Shown piece after piece: positions 36,513 to 48,700 of a stretch of DNA of 64,000 nucleotides; the stretch's first letter is position 1; each line of letters starts with the position of its first letter. The stretch lies in the NCBI GenBank assembly GCA_012845835.1, contig JABAKD010000009.1, positions 9,973,785-10,037,784 on the forward strand. The letters are read 5' to 3'. The notes beneath the pieces are model-generated. The model ran no database searches. It was not told where the DNA came from and saw nothing but the letters and a program-made list of their open reading frames with translations. The DNA is from Undaria pinnatifida (Eukaryota; Sar; Phaeophyceae; Laminariales; Alariaceae). The translations under genes were made by a program, and so were the position numbers.

Positions 36513-38152
36513 TGACTAAATTTGCAAAAATGCAATAAAAAAAGAGATCACCTGCTGAGAGCGCCTGCTAGGTACAATTCGACGCGAGTCGACAAGGGAA
36601 GAAAACGCTCGGTTCTCCTCGCGGTAAAAATGAAGGCATGTGCCGAAGTGGGGAGGGAGGAGGAGGGCCCGCTATGTGACCCCGGATCTGAGTTACTACT
36701 GGGAGGGAGCGCGAGAATGGTGCGGGGATGATAAATTTGATGAAGAAAAAAAAATGTTGCAAAGAAAGGTATATCATTATTTCTACCAGTAAATAATATG
36801 TCAGTCTCTGGGAAATACGCACGGCACCATCAGCAGTCGTCATGGTAAAGACACTCCGGATATTTTGTATTGAGGGGACGCGTCCGATTTCGACAACGTG
36901 AAAGCACCCACGAACAAAAGATAGCAGACACACATATCCCGCCTTCTCGAGAAAAAAACAGAGAAGAAGCGCTACGCCAACCTCCCGTACGAGCAAAGCC
37001 ACCCCCGCACCTATCTTAGACAACGCCGCCTCAACGAGAGATCGCCCTCCTCTTCTTCGTTTTTCTCCTCGCCCGCAACCACGCAGACCAATCAATGCGA
37101 CAGCCTTCACGTAACAAACAAAGCAATCTTCTGCCAAAACCTCGCCGGCTGACATGGCCCCATGTCGACGTTTGATGCAAACCGACTTTGCATCCTGTCG
37201 ACTTCGAACCTCCATTGCAACGGGGACAGCAGTGCAGTCTCTTCATTAATGCCAAGGCCTCTTTTGTTTCGCCTAGAGGCGACGCAGGTTCTCAATACTC
37301 TTTTCGGTATTTTTGTTCGATAGACGCTAACTTTTACTTGACGGCTTATTTAACATAGATAGTGTGTTTCGCCTATCCTTGCCCTATTTGTTGTATAATA
37401 CTACGTTTTTTTTCTGTCAAATCATGACTTTCATAATCCCATGTTCGTATTAAACTCTTGGCATTACTTTAAAGTTCAATGCATGCCAAATCGGACAGCT
37501 ACACCTCAAGTTGTCGAAGTGCTGCCCTGCCCATGCGGAGCCCTTGTATATATTACCATTTTCCTCAAGGTAAAACGAGTCAACGAAATATGCAGTCAAC
37601 CAGTATCATCCTCCTTGCACTACTGCGACAGAAAGAACGATTACAGCACGATCGGCCTCTAAAGCGTCAGCAGTCACACTGTGGAGGGGAAACTTTCCAC
37701 GGAAAGTGCGTTGAAATCATTAGATCTTTGATCTGAGAGAGAAAATACGGCACTCAGCGTACTCAGAGGCGTTATCATGCGTATGTTTTTTACCATTTGC
37801 AATATTCGGAACGAACGACGTATCATACCATTCAGAACACCCTCGTCGCAAACGATAAACATCCCATCACCCAATATTTCTCAAACTAGGGCTCTGTCCC
37901 GGGCCAGTATCTACTGGCAGTACATCGCTCCTGGCAGTACATTTCTCCTGGCTGAGAGAGGTGCCATGATTCCAGGATATTGGCTGTTTACGTAGTCCCA
38001 CTAAAACGCCTCAGAATACAGCGGCGACCCATCCAAACGTGCGGACAGAGCCCTACAAATCGCGTAAAATAAGTAAAAAAGCAGGGCACCTCCAGCGGGG
38101 CCCTCCGGGGGCGCGTCCTGCGGGGCCCCGTCACCAGCCGGGGGGAGGCGAT

Positions 38153-38173
38153 GGTCGCGGCGAAGCCGCGACC
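38153..38173 (+). other. Perfect GC-rich hairpin
   Basis: GGTCGCGG and CCGCGACC pair over eight bases around a CGAAG loop, inside a GC-rich 38080-38175 segment. On the minus strand the loop reads CTTCG, as in the other hairpins of this set. Confidence 0.6.
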
Positions 38174-38367
38174 AAATGCTGGTTGGATTCAGGCTCCTGG
38201 CTGCGTCTTCTCCTGGCTAGAGCTACCAGGACATAGCCCTACAAATTTCAAATCCTAACTCCAGAAACTCCAGAAACTGGCCCAAAATCCCCAATAAAAA
38301 GTGTGGCACCAGGAGAGGAGCATATCCATTGTGAAAGGCCAGTCTCCTGCACTATTTGGTTTTTGCG

Positions 38368-39530
38368 TGGAAGTTCATGAAAGCTTCCGTGGAAGCTTTC
38401 ACCGCTTCCATGAAAGCTTCCATAGCTTCCATGAAAGCTTCCACGGAATCGATGGAAGCTTTCATGGAAGGGGTGGAAGCTTCCATGAAAGCTTCCTCGG
38501 CAGAAATGGAATCTTCAATGGAAAAAAATGCCGGAAGCTTCCACGGAAGCTTCCGTGGAAGTAGTGGAAGACGCCGCGAAAGTCACTTTCACGGACGCTT
38601 CCATGAAAGCCTTCCACGGAATCTTCCATGGAAGCGCTTCCACAGAAGTTTCCACGGATTAGAAAGCCTCCACGAAAGCACTTCCACGTATTTTTAGGTT
38701 TTAGTTTCATGGAAGCGAGCGGCAGCTTCCACGGAAGGTCGCTAGCTCAGCTGCTTCCATGAAAGCTTCCACGAAAGCTTTTCGTGAAAGCTTTTGAAAT
38801 AGCTTCCACGAAAAATTGGAATCTACATGCACTGAATTTAATGTTTTACTTCCATGGAAGCTTCCCCAGCTTCCACGGAAACTCAGCGGCTTCCACGATC
38901 GCTCCCACGGATATATTTGTATTGTACACTACTGTGCCTGCATACAGTAGAGCTTGCCACTTTTTCGACAACATGGTTGACGCACAATGTGTACGAGACG
39001 AAGGGGTTTCCCCGTACAATAGTTGATGCGTTTCATTGGGTTAGGGTTAGGGCTAGGGTATAGATAATTTAAAGAGTAAAACCACATGCTGGAAGTTTTC
39101 ACAGAAGCTTTTGTGGCAGTAATTTTCTTTCAGAGAAGCTATCGTGGAAGCTTCCATGGGTGTTTTTTTTTAAAGCCTCCGTGGAAGAAAATTATTATTT
39201 ACAGTATTGTTTCTAACTTTTTATTTACTTCCACGGAAACTTCCGTGAAAGCGTCCGTGAAAGCCTGCGTGGAAGCTAATTTACTTCCACGAAGCCTCCA
39301 TGAAAGCTTCCGTGAAAGCTTCCGTGAAAGCTTCCGTGAAAGAACATTTACTTCCACGAAAGCTTCTGTGGAAGTTTCTGTGGAAGTAACTTCCGTGGAA
39401 GCTTTCACGGAAGCTTCCGTGGAAGTAACTTCCGTGGCAGCTTTCACGAAAAACCTCCATGTGAGTCACTTGTACGGAAGCTTCCACGGAAGCTTTCATG
39501 GAAGTTTCCACAGCATGGAAGCGTAGAACA
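38368..39530. repeat. GGAAGCTTCC palindrome array 2 (largest)
   Basis: Dozens of copies of GCTTCCA(T/C)GGAAGC-type words, many centred on a HindIII site (AAGCTT), with phase changes. A spacer at about 38900-39085 splits the array and holds the telomere-like repeat. Reading frames across it on both strands give matching Phe-His-Gly-Ser or Ala-Ser-Thr-Glu peptides, as expected of a palindromic repeat. They are not genes. Confidence 0.85.
39037..39059 (+). repeat. Short interstitial telomere-like repeat
   Basis: TTGGGTTAGGGTTAGGG followed by CTAGGG gives about three and a half TTAGGG-type units, lying between the two halves of the palindrome array. Confidence 0.55.
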
Positions 39531-40979
39531 CCAATGGTAATCATGGTTGCTACGATGTTGGAATCATACATGTTGTACTCTTTTCACTTTATTTCAAAGC
39601 CTAGAAATACCCAGGAAAATTGTCTGTCACACCACCGTAACATGTGTCGCTTTCATTTAAGGTTCCCCCTCCGGTCCTGAAACAAACCCCCCGAAAAGCC
39701 CATGTCGTGCGACCACACAATGAAGACGCCAAACGAAAAAATTTCATCAGATCATCAGTACTTGGCAAGTGAATGGTGGTACAGAGTACACAAAATGCAA
39801 ATGGGATAGGTGTATGCCGTGATTCTACAGGCAATTTGACTCCTGCTTAGCATAGAAGGCCAATATTAGCATCCACTTCCCGTATAGCTGACTTTCTACA
39901 AGACTCCACAGCTCAAGAAGACATTAATCTACGCGTCCTCACATAATCCTTGGGCGGTAACGGTAATGGGCGGCGGAGGCATTTGATATTTGCTTTTATT
40001 GCTGTACGAGTGGTTTGCCGGTACGGGGTACCTGGTAGTACATACTGTGGTTGTAGCTGGTGCAATACACCCGCGGACGACCTTTGTGAGATTCAATCGG
40101 CAGCAAAGCATCAACACAATGGCAAATGTGTCGAAAAATGGACAGCCCAGTACTGCTGTACTCAAGACAACCCCAGAATCCTAAATTCCCAATCTAGGTA
40201 TGATATTAGTCCAACACCAACTCATACCAGCACCACACGCAAACAAGGAAGGGCGTAAGTACGCGATGACGAATTCAGCGAACTGCTGCAAAGCGGCTCG
40301 TAGCGATGTATTAAACACACAAGGCCACTCCAAGAGCTGTAGGAATATCGCTCTCAATCGTTAGCGGTATCTATCTGCCATCTCGTGCCCCTCCACCTCA
40401 TGTACCCTGACGTGATATGCGTAGTAAAGGTTAAGATGGTCTACCTGGAGTCGTGCTACAGCATGTATCCTCTCGTCGAAGGCCATCCATATTATATGCA
40501 TGCAGCACAACCAAAACTAACAGCTCCCCCGCGATGCCGGTGGGCCAGACCACCCTTATCGGTTACTTCCCGCACGCAGCTACAGGGCTGCGCAGAGGGC
40601 CAGACGCCGCATTTGGTATAATAACGCTCCTCATCGTCCTCCCTATTTTCATCGTCCACGCTCCAAGTCTCCAATTCAGCACGTGTTGCAAGAAAACAGT
40701 CAACGTCGTTTTGCATTGTTAGCGTCTCAGCCAACACAACGCAAAGTTATACCTAACATAAATTACAGCAAAGCAAGGGAAACGAGAAACGAAAATACAA
40801 CAAATCAGGCGTGGGAGGGAAGGGCGAACACAAAACCTGATCAATCGGGTCCGAACAGCGCAAACCCATGACCGCCCGAGCTTTAGCACCGCTCACCCCC
40901 AATCTCGATTCCACCATCGCCTCGTAGTAGATTAGGCTGGTATGCTCTCTCCCGTGCCGTTTTGCGCTCCTACTGCTGC
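39531..40979. other. Spacer with no gene seen
   Basis: Only short open frames with unremarkable composition are present. I see no conserved protein, structural RNA or clear repeat in this stretch. Confidence 0.4.
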
Positions 40980-42060
40980 TGCTGCTGCTTATCCTTTGGA
41001 CCGCCCTGTATCCGACCCCGTTGTATGCCTCCATCTTGAGGGTCAGGGGATTGATTCCCCAATCCCCGTGTGGTGAAGCGCGAGACTCCCGGCTGTACCT
41101 GCCCCGGCCGCGCCGATGGCGGTGGTGCCGGTGGCGGCATTGGTGGCATGGGTTACTGTTGCGGAGACGTCGACTGCGGCGTTGATGACAGCTTCGAGTG
41201 CTTGCTGCTGCTGCGGCTGCTCCAGCTGCTGCCGAATATCATCTACCGCGGCCAATTGTATCCGGCGTCGTTGAATGTCGCCATCTTAGGCATCAGGGGG
41301 TTGACTCCCCAAGTCTCTTGCGGTGTCGCACGATACTGCCAGCTGTCGCTGCGGCGACGGCAGTTTTGGCGGTGGTACTGGCATGGTATTCCACTCTGAT
41401 CTGGTGCTGTTGTTCCTGCGGCGGCGGCAGCGGCTGCAGTGTCGATGGTATTTTCGACTGCTGCTGCAGCGACGGTGCATGTGCCCATGGCTGCGCCGGT
41501 TTTTCCATCATGCTATCCTCCGACTTGAGCCCTGTTTTCTTCACCGCACCCACCACCTGTCCTTTCCTCAACCTTTGCTTCTAGACAGCTACCACCTGCC
41601 ATTCGTTGCAGATCCTCCCCTTGTGTGCGTGGCGGTGGCGGCGGCGGTGGCGCCACCCTCGCCGTTTGCGCTGGTTGCGATGGCGATGGTCACTGCTGGT
41701 GCACAGCGTGTGCCTCATTTTTCCATCCGTTCATAACGAGCTCATACTCCGAGATGCATACATGTAGCTTCATGAGTCGGGACGCTTCCCTTCCATATGG
41801 TACCGTGCGTGCTACTGACTGAGGGGGCAGCAACGATCGGCGGCGCACGAGCTCGCTCGTCAAAATATCTCCCTTTCGTCGCGCAGCCTCTCCACTTCAT
41901 ATATCCACGCGATCTTCAACCTCAATTCCTCGATCTCTCCTCGAAGGGCGGTATCACTTGCTTCCTTCTCGGCTGCTCTTGCTTGCTTGTCGTCCTCCAT
42001 GCCACCCGGCACCTTGGAAACCAATCAACTACTACCTTCAATTCACCTCGAAGGATGCTC
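40980..42060 (-). other. Gln/Ala-rich block with internal duplication
   Basis: Minus-strand frames read PLMPKMATFNDAGYNW (about 41245-41300) and PLTLKMEAYNGVGYRA (about 41005-41060). Both are preceded by Ala- and Gln-rich runs, so a unit of about 240 bp is duplicated. Further upstream on the minus strand, about 42000-41860 reads DKQARAAEKEASDTALRGE, coiled-coil-like. Frames are broken by stops. This looks like a decayed low-complexity protein gene; the family is unknown. It sits about 0.7 kb before permease copy 3, while a similar block lies about 1.8 kb before copy 2. Confidence 0.3.
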
Positions 42061-42470
42061 AACACAGGTTCCCCGCTTCGAAGGATCGTACCAGCGATCA
42101 CGATATTACTTGCCAGGTACAGACTAGACTGTAGACTAGACTATATCGTGTCGATCGATCTCTAGTCTAAAGCGTTAGTAATTGTAGTCCACACATGTAA
42201 TAACGACGACTATTAATAGGTTGAGCCTGGGAGTGCTGGATGCGGTTCCCTTCGGTCCCTCTAGCTCAGACCCGCAAAGTGTGTTCCTCACGCGACAGTC
42301 ACTATTGCGTTTATCGCGCAGGCCTCGTACATTGGACTACACATCGTACATTTCATGTACCAGGGACATGCTGCTGGTATGTATGATACATGAGCATGTA
42401 CATGCGCACGCGTTATTACAGCAGTACCTGGTGGGTTATTTTTTCTTCTGTACTTAAAACGTGTTTTTGT

Positions 42471-42751
42471 TGGCCTGTTGTTCCGCCGCCAAGGAGTGAA
42501 ACCGTTCGAGCACAAAAGGTCTAACTTTGAACTGTTCAAACTGTCCTCCGGTAGTGCGCGTAGCCAACTGAAGACACGACAACAGTGTACATACTCGGGC
42601 CACCGACGGCCGACCGGCAACCGTGGACCGCACCATGGTAGGACCATACTCGTAGAGCACTGGGTATAGCATATTGCCAGCTCTGGCTCTCTTCGGTAGG
42701 TGTGGCATCCTCTTGATCCACTCCCGGCAAACAACTACTACTACTGCCGTC
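42471..42751 (+). promoter_or_regulatory. Conserved 5' flank of permease copy 3
   Basis: TTGGCCTGTTGTTCCGCCGC with a following AAGGAGTGAAACCGTT (about 42470-42506), a CCACCGACGGCCGACCG block (about 42600-42640) and GGCATCCTCTTGATCCACTC (from about 42706) recur in the same order as in copies 1 and 2. Confidence 0.4.
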
Positions 42752-45700
42752 ATGCTGCGGAAGGATCGACCAAGACGGGGCTGGAACTGGCGTTCCCCGT
42801 TACAGTTCGACCTTAGCCGACCGGAAACATTCCAAGAAATCCTTGCAGGAATTTTGGGGTGGCAGACAGTGGTCACCTCCTTTTCGTCCTGTGAGTATCC
42901 CAGATCGTGCGGGATGCATTAAGTGTAGCTCGTCTTACATGGATATGCCAGGCTAAATAATAGGCTGTAAGAAGTGCTCTGTGAGTCCTGCTGTATAACG
43001 CAGGACACCCCGTAGCAGTACACACGAACAGGGAAAAACTGGTACACAACAGGCTGGATCCTTTTTCCGGGATGGGTGCACTGTACAGTACACCAACTTC
43101 GGTGTAACGGCCCTCGAATCTCGCACTTTTCTGTACCAGGTAAATTTAAAATCTCAGTCAGCCTTTCTTTCTTTCTTGGTCATTTTGCTGTAGGCGCCCT
43201 GTCTGCTACCTACTACTACTGCTGAATGCTGGGTCATTACTAGCCCTTTGTAATACCCTGTTGGTTAGTCTATATATGATAGATCTGTTCCTATTTTTTT
43301 GGTCGTCACTCTTACCCAACTCGCAAGAGGTTTTACCTTCAGCGACGTTCTGGACAAGTCGTGGTCACAGGTGTCTTCCTTCTTCCCCCCTGGTACCAGC
43401 CTTCATTTCTATCGCGCACACTATATAGTGTGGTGCAGCATTCCCAACTTCAGCTTTTTGTGCTCGTCGATTGGCATCGAATTTCGCCAACTCACGCTCT
43501 CCCGCTTTCAGCCTGCCGATTTGTAAGAAAGCGCCTTTGGAAAGATTCGAACCTACAACCTCGACCTCAATAATAGTTACTTTGCTTACTATTGCACCGC
43601 CGGGGACGCCAGTTAGTTGACTATCCACTATGGATAGATGTTACAAGGCTGAGTTTGTAAGCTATTGGTTAACCTTTTGCAAGTGGTCAAACGGACGAAT
43701 ACCCCACTAATACCTTGACAAATGGCGTCGTCGACAGACCATGGGTTTTTAGGATCGTGGGTTCGAGTCCCACATCCACCATAATAAACTTTTTCAGACT
43801 TTCCCCATCCATGTCGAACTTAAAAAATACTCTCCCCGGTATACCCAGGAAACGAAAAAGTTTGGATATTCATAGGTCCGCCCGTATATCCGGCCGACCT
43901 GGTATCCCGCCGTTTCAGGGGGGGGAAGTGTTACAAGGCTGAGTTTGTAAGCTATTATTGTTTAACCTTTTGCTTAGGGTCAAACGGACTAATACCCCAC
44001 TAGTCTAATAGCTTAACATAGACCACCTAATATTTAATTGGAACGTTCTAGTATTAATTAGTCACTGTGACTGAGAGGTCCAACGGATAGTGTGTCATTG
44101 ATAATGTGTGATACCCTGGCACGGTGGTTTGAGAGGTTGTGCCGTCGACGTTAGTCGAGGTGATGGCACGGAGCGAGAGGACAGCCTGGAAGACGAAGTG
44201 CTTCCGAGATGTAGAGAAGATGTTGAATAGTACAAGGATCGGGCGGCGCCGCCTTCGGCGGCCCCACCCTCATGATTGTTGTTAGAGACGGTGTGAGGAA
44301 GAGGGAAGTAAAGGTGAATGGTCATGACTCCTACCAAGAGGTTGATGTGCAATTTGTGTCGGAGAAGATGATATTTTGGAAAAGAACTATGTCGGCGGCT
44401 ACTAGCCGACGAAGCGGGCAAACCCCGGAAGGGTGGCATGCCGGCAGAAGACGGAGTCGTCTCTGAAAGTTTAAAAAACATGTACTGAGTATTAAAGAAC
44501 GTCAATCATAAAGAAAACCAAAACTTTTTCTGCAAGCGCTACACATTTTGCTGCAAGCTGCAGTACCCGTAAGAAGGAGGTGTCGCTAGGCAACTCCTGT
44601 TGACTGACAAAAAAGAAGGTGTTGCTAGGTGACGGAGTGGACTTCGACCCAAATTCTCATGTCTACGGGAAATAGACGGTACGGAGCGAGTTGGACGGTC
44701 GTCCGCGATACTACTGTAAGGATCAACCTAATACATGGAAGAAGAAGGTGCCGCTAGGCGACGGGGTAAAGTCTACCGCAACCGAGACTCGTACGGAACA
44801 ACAGCGGAAGGCGCTCGCAAGTTGCAACCGGTTTCATATGCAGTACATAACCTTAAATAGAAGCTGGCGCTAGGCGACTTTTGTCGACTGCGAAATTGAA
44901 AAACCACCCAACACTCTGAAGAAGCAGCTGCCGCTAGTCGATGGATATACCGCAAAACTGCCAAATTAGAAAATCACCCAATACTTGGAAGGAGAAGCTG
45001 CCGCGAGTCGACGGGTACTTATACCGTAACTGAGACTCATACGGTACAGGAGTACGATAAAGAAAACTTTTGCTGCAAGCTGCAGTACCCGTAAGAAGGA
45101 GGTGTCGCTAGGCAACTCCCATTGACTGACAAAAAAAGGTGTCGCTAGGCGACGGGTTGGACTTCGACCCGAACTCTGTAAGACAAAGACTACGACACGA
45201 ACTGTTCGTGATAGCGGCATGTATGTATCAACTGCACTGCGGTGAAACTCTGATTGGTTGGTTTGAATAGCAGAACTGTTGATTGTATGTTGTTGTACCA
45301 GAATACTCTTCTTGTGGTGCTACGGTACTTCGGTAGATTGTACATGTGCACGAGTTATACATCGGACCGTAGTGGTGTGTACGGTACGTTGGTATGTCGG
45401 TACGTTGGACACATTGACGAATAGGAACATTCCTGTAGTGTTGCTAACACGATATAGCTTGTCTCAACGAACAGCCTAGCAATAAGTTACAGTTACATAC
45501 GTTGTGTCACGGAGGTAAGTTACAGGGATCGTCTCGTGGTATCACCCACGAGCAGTCCCACGGGTATATACGAGTAGGCACTATGCGAGGAGGTTTAGGT
45601 ATTCGACTACGAGCGGTTGTTACTGGGCTGTGGAGAGTTGGCCCACATGACCCACTCCACTTTCTGACCTGTCTCTCCAGACATTGGTCTCTCTAATATA

Positions 45701-48700
45701 ATACCTTTCTCCAGAAGCCACTGATTTACCAACACGCTATAGCGCTATCGGTCGACTGCTGTACGTCCCCCTGGACTGTGTTCGACGAGACTGTGAGGGC
45801 GGCTTGAACAACCGGCCTCGTCATGGCTGAACAGGAGGGAGGTGACCCTGCGGCAAACCAACAGGGTGACCCGCAGGGCTTTGGTGAGAGAATGGATTCC
45901 TTAGAGTCTCGAGTGTCTCAAATGCTGGATATGTTGTCTAACCAGCAGCAGATGCTCCAGACAGTTGTTGAGACACACCAGAGGGAGAATGTGGAGTCCT
46001 CTAGTTCGCGTGCTGCGCCGCGAGGCATCGAACTAGAGTCTGGTGTGCACCAATCGGGTGCTGCCGGTAGGACCGCGGGGAGTACGGGAGGCGATACCCT
46101 AGGCTTTGGCGTGTCCGACATGAGGGTTGGGAGTAGGGGTGTTGTAGACCCAGGCTTGAACCCGCGTGTTTCTGATGAGAATCATTCGTTTGTTCCTGCA
46201 GTAAACTTTGGTTCGGTTGACGGGACTGTTGGTGGAGCTTTAGGTAGCCAGTCCTCTGTTCCGCCCACTACCTCAGCAAGTGAGTGGTGGGGAAAAGTCG
46301 CTAGTGGGAACACACTGATCCCAGTGGCTGACAGTAGTTCGGGGGAGAGCTTGGGTGGGGGTCTTTTCAAGAAAGTTCCCAAGGCTCCTGAATTTATCGG
46401 TACTGATGTATCGTATCCTTCATGGTCGCAGAATTTTCTGCTCAAAGCTCGTCACTACAATCTGAGCGAGCCGTTCACCTGTGATATCGACATTAAAATC
46501 GCCGACGTTAATTTCGACTTGACCCCTTGGGTAGAGAAGGGATACAGCGTTGGTGTACTGCGTCAGCATGAGATTGCTTGGTGGTTTCTGTTCGACTGCT
46601 TGAAGAAAGACAGCGACTGCAAGGCTCGCATCATCCCTCATCCTTCCCAGACTGGAAAGCCTGAGACCGACGAGAATGAGAGCGGTGAGCAGTGTGCTAT
46701 TCCTGATTCGGATCTGGTGTGCAGAAATGGTAGTTACCGCATGAGTGATGACTGCCAAAAGGTGTTGCTTGCAGCATGTCGTAAGGAAGTGGTCTTGAAG
46801 GCGTGTGATGATTTGAGTAGGATGTGGTATGATGTCTCTGGTCTGAAGTGTCTGACGACATCCCGTGATGATCTGATTATGAGCGCCGTCAGTAATGATA
46901 TGATCCTGAAAGCTGTCAACAAGGCTAGATATGTCGAGGATTGGTATGCTGACACAAGCACTTCATATCACATGACTGATTCCCTGTCTTGCATGAGAGA
47001 TTTGAAGCCTTGCCACAGAAGTGTGAATGGAATTGGTGGCGTGTCTTGTGAAGTAGCTTACTCCGAAACGCTAGACTTGGTATTTGTGACTGCTGACAGT
47101 GAGTTCTCCGTGGAATTGAAGAACGTATTGTACTCTCCCAACTTGGGGTATAATCTCTTTTCTCCGAGTGCAGAGTTTGATGGTGAGTCATGGAATGGTC
47201 TTGGTGGTCCTAATGGTGTTATGACTGCATTCAATGGACAAGTAACTTTTCAGAACTTCGATGGCATGCTGATTGCGTCTGCGTATCGCCTAGGAGAAGC
47301 CTCTGTTGGTACGGTGTTGGACTCCCGCCAACCCCAAGCATGAAACTACGATGGATATCAACGATTTCCACAATATGTATGCACATTCGCACGAGGGTCT
47401 GCTTCGCACTACTGCAAAGCGATTAGGTACCAAGTTGGTTGGTGACATGCATGCTTGTTCAGGGTGTTCGATGTCGAAGGCTATTCGGAAAGGAATCGTT
47501 CGGGAAACTAAAACTCGATCGGATAAAAAGTTGGGCAGAGTTTTTGTTGACCTGGGAGGAAGGAAGGACATTGCGTCCGTAGGGGGAAAACATTACCCCA
47601 TGATTGTGAAGGATGATTTCACGAGACGTGCATGGCTGTATTTCCTGAAAAATAAATCAGACGCTGGCAGTGCTTTCCGGAGTTTTCTTGCGAGTGTGCG
47701 TGCTGATGGTGTCCCGTCATTGGTTGAGATTGTTAGGTCTGACAATGGTGGGGAGTTTTTCGGGGGGGAGTTTGCATCTGTGTGCAACGAGCTTTTGATC
47801 AAACAAGAGTTCATACCGGCTTATAGTCCGCAATATAATGGTGTTGCAGAGCGTGGGCTGGGATTGATAGAGGAGGCCGCGATGGCGGCTCGTATTCAAG
47901 CTAAAGTTCTTTTTGGGCATGTACAGTTACCTAAGACTGATAAACTCTGGTCTGAGGCTATGCACTGGGCTTGCGAAGCGATGAACCACACTGCGTGTTC
48001 TGCTAACCCTGGATCCAAATCGCCGTATGAAATGTGGTATGGTGAACCTCGTCCCGCTAGACCGTATCCGTTTTTGAAGCCCGCCTACTGTAGGTGGCAG
48101 CGACCGTCAAAGCTGCTGCCGAAGGGTGAGAGTTGTTTCCATGTCGGTCCTTCGAGAGACCACCCGCGTGATTGTCATAGAGTTCTTACGAGGGCTGGTA
48201 CTATTCAAGAAACGAGGGATGTGACGTGGGAGGTGCTGCCGTCACAGCTCCCTCCGCTGCAACCTTCTTTGCCGATAGAGGTAGCAGAGGAGGGAGGAGA
48301 GGATAGTGACGACGATGTTGAAACCGAGATATGGCCGCTTGTGGGAAGAGGAGTCGCTCACACACTTTTGAAACGTGATGCCGTGCCATCTGGTGCGGGA
48401 GTCGAGGAGGTTGAGAGTGTTGGCGCAGGTAGTATAGGCCCGTCCTTTTCTGTTCCATCTTCCCCTGCTGAACCGTCTGCCCCCGTGAACATTTCTTCTG
48501 GTAGTGTAGCTCCTTCTGTGTCTTCGCCTGTGAATGACGGGGAGGGCCAGGGAGGGCAGGAATCAGGAGAGGTAGAGATGGGGGATCTGGGAGGGGATGA
48601 TGAGGCAGAGTCGATGGGGCAGGAAGGGCATGATGATGAAGAGTCGATTGGGTCGGGAGGACTGGTAGAGGCGGAGGCATCCCCTCCAGCCGCTCGTCGT

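Larger units (their letters stand above)
34376..38340. other. Spacer without a recognised gene
   Basis: Open frames at 34680-35138 (-, 152 codons) and 36568-37215 (-, 215 codons) have biased or patchwork composition and no domain I recognise. 37440-37700 shares a short phrase (CACTACTGCGACAGAA...ATTACAGCAC) with 20360-20400. Tandem and direct repeats are listed separately. 38080-38175 is very GC-rich. Confidence 0.4.

Noticed and set aside
36568-37215. Minus-strand open frame of 215 codons
   Set aside because: Patchy Phe/Gly/Arg composition, no domain and no similarity to anything else in the window.
38368-39530. Possible CRISPR-like array
   Set aside because: Units are palindromic, degenerate and irregularly spaced without unique spacers, and the genome is eukaryotic.
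43700-43785. Functional tRNA gene
   Set aside because: The B box is perfect but no acceptor stem or proper anticodon arm can be folded; it belongs to a dispersed repeat.
45279-45479. 66-codon frame present identically at 45279 and 50631
   Set aside because: Both lie inside the LTRs; identity reflects LTR duplication, not a conserved gene.
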